Positions 1-4,962 of a stretch of 7,126 nucleotides of DNA are shown one piece after another. A program made the position numbers and the translations under genes. Every line of letters starts with the position of its first letter. Positions within the stretch are counted from its first letter, which is position 1. The DNA is from Deltaproteobacteria bacterium. GTDB lineage: Bacteria > Desulfobacterota > UBA8473. The DNA lies in assembly GCA_030621455.1 (NCBI GenBank), contig JAUXHQ010000095.1, forward strand, positions 1-7,126, in the 5' to 3' direction. The notes under the pieces were generated by a model. The model did no database searches, was not told where the DNA came from, and saw only the letters and a program-made list of their open reading frames with translations.

Positions 1-175
1 CACGAGTAAACGGATACCTGCCCGGATCATTCAACTCGCTGGAATAAGGAATTTTTTCAATGTCTTTCGGATTGTATGACGCCTTAATGGGAAAACCCGA
101 TCGTGTTTCAAAAGATGCCGGACGTTTTTCGTGATACCGATACTCTTCTTCGGTATGATCCTTTTTTTTCGCCAT
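1..175 (-). CDS. Methylmalonyl-CoA mutase family protein, large (catalytic) subunit, N-terminal fragment cut by the window edge
   Basis: The first 58 codons of a gene that runs off the left edge. The reading starts at ATG 173-175. It has a charged start (MAKKKDHTEEE) and a stretch ending in SGFPIKASYNP, followed at residues 49-58 by NDPGRYPFTR; the next base is G, consistent with the Gly that follows in the family. The pattern of a SGxPxK-type strand, a 'YxPxDI' turn and PGxYPFTRG is the N-terminal signature of the substrate-binding TIM barrel of methylmalonyl-CoA mutase and its relatives (isobutyryl-CoA, 2-hydroxyisobutyryl-CoA and alkyl- or aryl-succinyl-CoA mutases). These are adenosylcobalamin-dependent enzymes that rearrange carbon skeletons. 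The N-terminus is short, as in forms whose B12 domain is a separate subunit, but the rest is not visible. An in-frame TAG lies ten codons upstream; a GGTGG sequence about 8 nt before the ATG is a weaker ribosome-binding site than those of its neighbours. It lies 45 bp after the crotonase gene. Family confident, substrate unknown. Confidence 0.85.
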   Translation of the reverse strand, partial: MAKKKDHTEEEYRYHEKRPASFETRSGFPIKASYNPKDIEKIPYSSELNDPGRYPFTR

Positions 176-220
176 GACACTTTCCACCCCTTCATCCTGC
201 TATTCTTATTCAATCATGTG

Positions 221-1012
221 TCACTTCCTAAATTTCCGGAAGTTTGGTTTCCTCTTTTCCAGGAATGCCGCCGGCCCCTCTTTCTGTTCTTCAGATTTAA
301 AGTAGTCAGCCACCATGTGAGCAGCATGCGTCAAAGAAGGGTATAAGAGATCAGAACCGAAGTTTATAGAAACCTTAGCGATCTTGAGAGATGTTGGGCT
401 CATATCAAGAATTCTGTTACACCATTCATCTATCTCTTCTTCAAACTTCTCCTCAGGGACAACCTTATTAATCCAGCCCAACTCTTCTGCTTCCTTCGCT
501 GTGAACTGTCTACAGAGGAAGACTATCTCTTTTGTCTTCCTGTCTCCCACAAGCCTGGGCAGTAAATTGGTGGCAAGATAGGGCATCCCACCTACCATTG
601 GCCCAGTTTGCCCCAACTTTGACTTCTCCGTTGCTATGGCAAGATCACACCATAACTGGAGCTCATTCCCCCCGCCGATAGCATAACCATTTATCGCAGC
701 AATTACCGGTATGGTCAGGTTTCTTATTACAGTCATCAGTTCGATAAGTTTTGCATTAAATACCTCCATGCTGGACCCCTCTTTACCCATTGTGCCCAGC
801 ACCAGGGACATGTCTCCACCTGCGCAAAAGGCTTTATCCCCTGCACCACGAAGGACTGCTACCCCGATTGAACCATCTCGGCTTATCTCTTTAAAGGCTG
901 CGATCAACTCGTCTATAGTGCCTTCACGAAAGGCATTATGGACTTCAGGTCTGTTTATGGTTACTCTTGCTATTCCATCCTCTTTTTTAAGTATAATATC
1001 TTCAAAATCCAT
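221..1012 (-). CDS. Enoyl-CoA hydratase/isomerase (crotonase) family protein of the BadI/MenB-like branch
   Basis: A 263-residue single-domain crotonase, the usual length for the family. The oxyanion-hole elements are visible: AFCAGGD at 61-67 and GYAIGGGNE at 109-117. Glu117 sits at the place of the first catalytic Glu of classical enoyl-CoA hydratases (rat Glu144). The second one (rat Glu164, in GQPE) is absent: here it reads GQTGP (134-138). GQTGP, the LCRQ at 166-169 and the C-terminal EKRKPNFRKF (252-261) recall 1,4-dihydroxy-2-naphthoyl-CoA synthase MenB and the ring-opening hydrolase BadI. The Asp/Gly-Tyr stretch those enzymes have after GP is replaced by VGGMPYLA. It may therefore hydrate an unsaturated acyl-CoA, or hydrolyse a cyclic beta-oxoacyl-CoA; the reaction is not settled. 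AGGAGG lies 4 nt before the ATG. It is preceded by the SDR gene (105-bp gap) and followed by the mutase gene (45 bp), so it is probably cotranscribed with both. Confidence 0.9.
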   Translation of the reverse strand: MDFEDIILKKEDGIARVTINRPEVHNAFREGTIDELIAAFKEISRDGSIGVAVLRGAGDKAFCAGGDMSLVLGTMGKEGSSMEVFNAKLIELMTVIRNLTIPVIAAINGYAIGGGNELQLWCDLAIATEKSKLGQTGPMVGGMPYLATNLLPRLVGDRKTKEIVFLCRQFTAKEAEELGWINKVVPEEKFEEEIDEWCNRILDMSPTSLKIAKVSINFGSDLLYPSLTHAAHMVADYFKSEEQKEGPAAFLEKRKPNFRKFRK

Positions 1013-1030
1013 TTCCCCTCCTAATTTGAA

Positions 1031-1067
1031 ATTTTGAGATCTGTGCAGTTACACAAACCCTCAAAAT
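1031..1067 (-). repeat. Nested inverted repeat in the SDR-crotonase gap
   Basis: Perfect 8-bp arms ATTTTGAG (1031-1038) and CTCAAAAT (1060-1067) enclose a second pair, TGTG (1042-1045) and CACA (1052-1055). As RNA this could fold into a two-part hairpin between the SDR stop codon and the ribosome-binding site of the crotonase gene. The outer stem is A/U-rich and is not followed by a run of U on the transcribed strand, so it does not look like a standard intrinsic terminator. A processing or stability element, or chance in an A/T-rich spacer, are both possible. Confidence 0.35.
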
Positions 1068-1117
1068 ATTCTTCGTCTTCTTGACCTTGATAAACTATCT
1101 CATTTCTGGATGGACAA

Positions 1118-1939
1118 CTATTTAAGACTTTCCAAATACTTCTCGACATAAGCCTGTACAGATTCTTCATCCGGTCTTTTTAATGACTTTGTAAGCCCAC
1201 CATCAATGACTATGTGCGCTCCGGTTGTAAAGGTAGATTCATCCGATGCCAAGTACAAGGCGCAGTGCGCAATCTCCAAAGGTTCTCCTATCCTCACCAT
1301 CGGGCCGATAAACCACCGGAATAGATCAACCGCCTTCTCAGGATCATTTACAAGGTGCTTATGTCCTTCTGACTTGACCGCGCCGGGAATAATAACATTA
1401 CACCGAACATTCTTAGAAGCGAATTCAGAAGCTATCGCATTTGTCAAGGATATGACCCCTCCCTTTGCGCCCGCATAAGCATCACATCCCGTGTCACCAA
1501 CGATCCCGGCAATAGATGAAATGTTGACAATAGATCCTCCACCGGCTCTTATCATTTCCGGAATTGCTTTTTTACAGCCCCAAAAATATCCCTTGAAGTC
1601 AACGTTCTGAACAAAGTCCAGGGTCTTCTCCTCTATTCCGGTACAAGGTCCCCCATAAACATCAACCGCCGCATTATTGTACAAGATGTCCAGTTTTCCA
1701 TAAGTTTCGACCGCGAGCTTCACCATTTTTTCTACTTCGGCTTCCTTGCGTACGTCTATTTTTATGGCTGTAGCGTCATTTCCAGCCTCTCTGACCATCC
1801 TCGCAGTCTCCTCCACCTCATCTCCATGCCAATCAGCAGCAACAACCTTCGCCCCTTCCTGGGCGAAAAGCAATGTAGCCGCCCTGCCCTGTGACTGTCC
1901 TGCGCCTGTAATTATCGCTACCTTGTCCTTTAGTCTCAT
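1118..1939 (-). CDS. Short-chain dehydrogenase/reductase (SDR), NAD-dependent, probable hydroxyacyl-CoA dehydrogenase
   Basis: A 273-residue classical SDR. The Rossmann cofactor motif is TGAGQSQG at 11-18, with Ser16 where the usual TGxxxGxG has Gly. Asp36 at the end of the second strand (VVAADWHG) favours NAD(H) over NADP(H). The structural motif NNAA is at 88-91. The catalytic tetrad is Asn112, Ser142 (in NISSIAG), Tyr155 and Lys159 (YAGAK), all present, so the enzyme should be active. After the usual end (IDGGLT, 245-250) there is an extra tail of about 23 charged residues. In this setting it would oxidise a secondary alcohol on a CoA thioester, the role BadH plays for 2-hydroxycyclohexanecarboxyl-CoA, but SDR substrate calls from sequence are unreliable. 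The start is the ATG 7 nt after AGGAGGT (1947-1953). It follows the second acyl-CoA dehydrogenase after a 124-bp gap and precedes the crotonase. Confidence 0.92.
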   Translation of the reverse strand: MRLKDKVAIITGAGQSQGRAATLLFAQEGAKVVAADWHGDEVEETARMVREAGNDATAIKIDVRKEAEVEKMVKLAVETYGKLDILYNNAAVDVYGGPCTGIEEKTLDFVQNVDFKGYFWGCKKAIPEMIRAGGGSIVNISSIAGIVGDTGCDAYAGAKGGVISLTNAIASEFASKNVRCNVIIPGAVKSEGHKHLVNDPEKAVDLFRWFIGPMVRIGEPLEIAHCALYLASDESTFTTGAHIVIDGGLTKSLKRPDEESVQAYVEKYLESLK

Positions 1940-1997
1940 TACGTGTACCTCCTTTTAGAACCGGGGTTGATCTTACTTTGCCACATCTCTTCTTTTA

Positions 1998-2040
1998 CTC
2001 GACCCATGGGGAGTCGTTTTACCCTGTTCGGCCTCGACCC
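1998..2040. repeat. Short repeats in the 124-bp gap before the SDR gene
   Basis: The gap at 1940-2063 contains CTCGACCC twice in the same orientation (1998-2005 and 2033-2040), and a palindrome CCCATGGG at 2003-2010 flanked by CGAC/GTCG arms (2000-2003 and 2013-2016). On the plus strand this small hairpin is followed by TTTT; on the transcribed minus strand it is not, so it should not end the operon mRNA. No convincing promoter is visible in the gap. These may be operator-like sites or simply chance. Confidence 0.2.
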
Positions 2041-2063
2041 TTAGCCTGACAAAGTCGCGTTAA

Positions 2064-3203
2064 TCACTTAAGTATATTAGACACGACAACCATTCGATGG
2101 ATCTGGTTCGTCCCATCATAGAGTTGGGTGAGCTTTGCGTCACGCATAAAACTTTCCACCGGATAATCTTTCATATAGCCATAACCACCGAATATTTGCA
2201 CGGCATCGGTAGTAACCTTCATCGCCATATCTGAAGCAAAGTACTTTGACATGGATGCAAACTTTGAGGCATCCTTTGCTTTTGTGTCACACATTACCGC
2301 AGTTTTATATACGAGCGCCCTGGCTGCCTCAATCTGAGTAGCCATGTCGGCAAGCATAAACTGAATGGCCTGATGCTGTGCTATCGGTTTTCCGAATGTC
2401 ACTCGTTCCTTGGCATATCTTACAGCATGGTCAAAAGCACCCTGCGCAAGACCCACAGCCTGGGCACCTATAATAGGACGAGAGTGATCGAAGCCTTCCA
2501 TGGCAATATAGAAACCTTTTCCTTCAGGGCCAACCATATTATCCTTTGAGACCCTGACATCTTCATAAATGAGCTGTGCGGAATGCACGCCTCTCATACC
2601 CATCATGTCCTCTACTTTACCTACGATTAATCCATCTGTGTCGCTTTCCACAATAAAGGCGGAAATCCCCCCGTACCCCTTTTCGGGATCGGTTACGGCA
2701 AATGTGCAATGAAGCTCCGCCACTCCCGCGTTCGACGTGAACTGCTTGACACCGTTTATCACATAGTAGTCACCATCTCTGATCGCCCTCGTTTTTATGG
2801 CTGCGGCATCAGATCCGGCTTCCGGTTCTGTGAGGCTGGTCGTTACAAGTGTGTATCCTTCACTTATCCGGGTTAGGTATTTCTCATGTATCTCCTTACT
2901 TCCGCCGACTGCAATAAATTCGGTAGCCAGGTAATGACCTCCCAGGATAGCCAATGCTGAAGGATAAACCTTACTCAGTTCCTCTCCAACGATGCATGCG
3001 GAAACCACCCCGCCTCCCGGCCCCCCAAACTCTTCAGGGACAAGTATGGCGAGAAGTCCGTTCTTCTTGAGAAGGTCAAGCAGCTCGGGAGAAAAAGTAT
3101 CTTGCTTATTGAGTTCAGGAAGCATCGGAGCAATCTTTTCTCGGGCGAGCCTTCCAACCATGTCTTGCAACATTTTTTCTTCTTCGGTGAATTCTATATC
3201 CAT
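2064..3203 (-). CDS. Acyl-CoA dehydrogenase, second tandem copy, with Asp at the catalytic-base position
   Basis: A 379-residue FAD-dependent acyl-CoA dehydrogenase, full length, most like the short/medium-chain branch. Helical N-terminal domain at about 1-120; central beta domain with the flavin/substrate signature SLTEPEAGSD (123-132); C-terminal domain with FDHSRP (238-243), RVTFGKPIAQHQ (267-278) and QIFGGYGY (336-343). The family's catalytic Glu (MCAD Glu376, in YEGT) is replaced by Asp363 in YDGTNQIHR (codon at 2115-2117). The alternative Glu of the isovaleryl/long-chain branch is also missing (Ser241). It should oxidise an acyl-CoA between alpha and beta carbons and pass electrons to ETF, but the Asp may mark an unusual substrate or reaction. 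GGAGGT lies 6 nt before the ATG, and the preceding paralogous gene ends only 20 bp upstream. It retains Tyr362 next to the Asp, unlike that paralog. The precise substrate is unknown. Confidence 0.95.
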   Translation of the reverse strand: MDIEFTEEEKMLQDMVGRLAREKIAPMLPELNKQDTFSPELLDLLKKNGLLAILVPEEFGGPGGGVVSACIVGEELSKVYPSALAILGGHYLATEFIAVGGSKEIHEKYLTRISEGYTLVTTSLTEPEAGSDAAAIKTRAIRDGDYYVINGVKQFTSNAGVAELHCTFAVTDPEKGYGGISAFIVESDTDGLIVGKVEDMMGMRGVHSAQLIYEDVRVSKDNMVGPEGKGFYIAMEGFDHSRPIIGAQAVGLAQGAFDHAVRYAKERVTFGKPIAQHQAIQFMLADMATQIEAARALVYKTAVMCDTKAKDASKFASMSKYFASDMAMKVTTDAVQIFGGYGYMKDYPVESFMRDAKLTQLYDGTNQIHRMVVVSNILK

Positions 3204-3223
3204 TCAATAACCTCCCTTTTTAA

Positions 3224-4363
3224 TTATGCGAGTATGTTAGTTGCCACAACCATTCGGTGGATCTGATTCGTTCCATCAAGTATTTGCATGATCTTTGCGT
3301 CACGCATAAAACTCTCCACCGGATAATCCTTCATATAACCATAACCCCCAAATATTTGTACGGCATCGGTAGTAATCTTCATCGCCATATCTGTAGCAAA
3401 GTACTTTGACATCGACGCAAATTTCGGCGCGTCCTTTGCCTTTGTGTCACACATTACCGCAGTTTTGTATATGAGCGCTCTCGCTGCCTCAATCTGGGTG
3501 GCCATATCCGCAAGCATAAATTGAATCGCCTGATGTTGTGCTATAGGTTTCCCGAATGTCACTCTTTCCTTAGCATATCTTACGGCATGGTCAAAAGCGC
3601 CCTGGGCAAGCCCCACAGCAAGCGCCCCTACAAAAGGACGAGAGTGGTCGAAGCCTTCCATGGCAATATAGAAACCTCTTCCTTCAGGGCCGAGCATATT
3701 ACCCTTTGGAACCCGAACATCCTCATAAATTACTTGTGTGGTTTGCATCCCCCTCATGCCCATCATGTCTTCCTTTTTGCCTATGGTTAATCCATCGGTG
3801 TCCGCTCCCACAATAAAGGCAGAGATTCCCCCATAGCCCTTTTCAGGATCCGTTTTCGCGAATACGCAGTAGAAATCCGCTATTCCGCCACCTGTTGTAA
3901 ACTGCTTCACACCATTTATTACATAGTAATCACCGTCTCTAATCGCCCTCGTTCTTATCGCTGCAGCATCAGATCCGGCTTCCGGTTCCGTCAAAGAGCT
4001 GGCCATCTGGATTTTTCCTTCGGCTAATTCTGTGAGGTACTTCTCTTGTATCTCTTTAGTTCCACCAGCCAGAATGAGTTCAGTAGTCAGGTAGGGACCT
4101 GCCAGTATACCCAATACTGCAGGATAAACCTGACCCAACCCCTCTGCAACGATACACGATGAAACAACGCCACCCCCTGGCCCTCCAAACTCCTCAGGGA
4201 CAAGTACGGCTAGAATTCCATTCTTGTTGAGAAGATCAAGCAGCTCATAAGAAAAAGAATCCATTTTCTTGAGTTCAGGAAGCATGGGAGCAATCTTTTC
4301 TCTGGCAAGTCTTCTCACCATTTCCTGTAACATCTTCTCTTCTTCAGTGAATTCTATATCCAT
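3224..4363 (-). CDS. Acyl-CoA dehydrogenase, first tandem copy, with Asp at the catalytic-base position
   Basis: A 379-residue paralog that aligns without gaps with the gene just downstream; 72 differences were counted by hand, about 81% identity. It has the same landmarks: SLTEPEAGSD (123-132), FDHSRP (238-243), RVTFGKPIAQHQ (267-278), QIFGGYGY (336-343). It too has Asp (363, codon 3275-3277) in place of the catalytic Glu, within LDGTNQIHR; the residue before it is Leu362 where the other copy and MCAD have Tyr. Differences cluster at 31-130 and 151-250, regions that shape the acyl pocket, while the cofactor-binding and tetramer-forming C-terminal half is nearly invariant. This fits two enzymes acting on related substrates, or on successive steps, or a mixed oligomer. 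The start overlaps the last 20 bp of iorB, with AGGAGG (4371-4376) lying inside iorB 7 nt before the ATG, which implies translational coupling. ETF genes are not in the window. Confidence 0.95.
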   Translation of the reverse strand: MDIEFTEEEKMLQEMVRRLAREKIAPMLPELKKMDSFSYELLDLLNKNGILAVLVPEEFGGPGGGVVSSCIVAEGLGQVYPAVLGILAGPYLTTELILAGGTKEIQEKYLTELAEGKIQMASSLTEPEAGSDAAAIRTRAIRDGDYYVINGVKQFTTGGGIADFYCVFAKTDPEKGYGGISAFIVGADTDGLTIGKKEDMMGMRGMQTTQVIYEDVRVPKGNMLGPEGRGFYIAMEGFDHSRPFVGALAVGLAQGAFDHAVRYAKERVTFGKPIAQHQAIQFMLADMATQIEAARALIYKTAVMCDTKAKDAPKFASMSKYFATDMAMKITTDAVQIFGGYGYMKDYPVESFMRDAKIMQILDGTNQIHRMVVATNILA

Positions 4364-4940
4364 TCAATACCCTCCTCCCTTCTCTAAAGGCGTCCACATT
4401 TAGCGTTGCTGTGCGTGTTGGGACACCCTCTTTTATCTTCTCTTCCCATGCCTTCTGATCAAAGTTCAAGAAGAGAGATAAACCCCCTAAGAGAATCGTA
4501 CTGACCAGGCGAGGATTTCCCAACTCGATAGCCATTTTCAAGGCATCCATATCGACAATGGTTCGTGAGGTTGCTTTCAATCTGGACATGATATGAGAAG
4601 GATATTCAGCCAGACCTGAAGAAACCACAGGAGGAATAATACGTTGTGTATTCACTATCATCCTGCCTTCAACGTTCAAGAAAGCAAAGGCCCTTAAGGC
4701 CTCCATCTCCTCAAAGGCCAGAACCAGGTGAGCGCCACCCCTTCTTATAAGTGGTGAATACACCTTCCTTCCAAAAGAGACATGGGACGTTACAATACCG
4801 CCTCGCTGCGCCATTCCATGAATCTCAGACTTTTTCACGTCGAGGCCTTCTGCCAAAGCAACTTCAGCCAGAATATCCGTTGCTAACAGAATACCCTGTC
4901 CGCCTACTCCGACTGCCAGTATGTTTGTCGTATCATTCAC
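4344..4940 (-). CDS. iorB: Indolepyruvate:ferredoxin oxidoreductase, beta subunit
   Basis: The small subunit of the TPP- and ferredoxin-dependent enzyme that turns aryl-2-oxoacids into aryl-acetyl-CoAs. With the chosen GTG start (4938-4940) it has 198 residues, typical for IorB, and begins MNDTTNILAVGVGGQG. The glycine-rich GVGGQG (11-16) and KSEIHGMAQRGG (37-48) are the hallmark of the gamma/beta POR domain. A GTG nine bases further upstream would add three residues, but AGGTG at 4947-4951 sits 6 nt before the 4940 start and overlaps the other one, so 4940 is preferred. It lies 22 bp after iorA. Its last 20 bp, including the TGA, overlap the start of the first acyl-CoA dehydrogenase gene, so the final residues NGYRIH are encoded by the duplicated start region of that gene. 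Confidence 0.93.
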   Translation of the reverse strand: MNDTTNILAVGVGGQGILLATDILAEVALAEGLDVKKSEIHGMAQRGGIVTSHVSFGRKVYSPLIRRGGAHLVLAFEEMEALRAFAFLNVEGRMIVNTQRIIPPVVSSGLAEYPSHIMSRLKATSRTIVDMDALKMAIELGNPRLVSTILLGGLSLFLNFDQKAWEEKIKEGVPTRTATLNVDAFREGRRVLNGYRIH

Positions 4941-4962
4941 TGCTAGCACCTACACGCTTTCT

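Larger units (their letters stand above)
2064..4369 (-). repeat. Tandem gene duplication of an acyl-CoA dehydrogenase unit (period 1160 bp)
   Basis: The two dehydrogenase genes form a direct repeat with a 1160-bp period. The similarity extends upstream of the ATG: 3187-3209 and 4347-4369 are identical over 23 bases, covering the first 17 coding bases and the 6 bases before the start. Within the genes, protein identity is about 81% and synonymous changes are scattered even where the protein is identical (for example residues 251-290). The duplication is therefore old and kept apart by selection, not a recent copy or assembly artefact. Confidence 0.85.

Noticed and set aside
31..213. A 60-codon minus-strand open frame, very rich in Lys and Arg
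   Set aside because: It lies in another frame over the mutase start, matches no family I recognise, and the overlapping frame from 175 gives a clear mutase N-terminus.
1939..2007. A 22-codon minus-strand frame whose TAA overlaps the SDR start as TAATG
   Set aside because: The overlap would suit translational coupling, but there is no good ribosome-binding site before its ATG and its last codons are the SDR ribosome-binding site itself; too short to support.
2000..2020. A small hairpin followed by TTTT as a terminator
   Set aside because: The T-run is on the plus strand, where no gene is transcribed; only four base pairs are continuous in the flanking stem.
2064..4363. The tandem dehydrogenases as an assembly or sequencing duplication
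   Set aside because: About 19% protein difference and many scattered synonymous changes show two real, long-separated genes.
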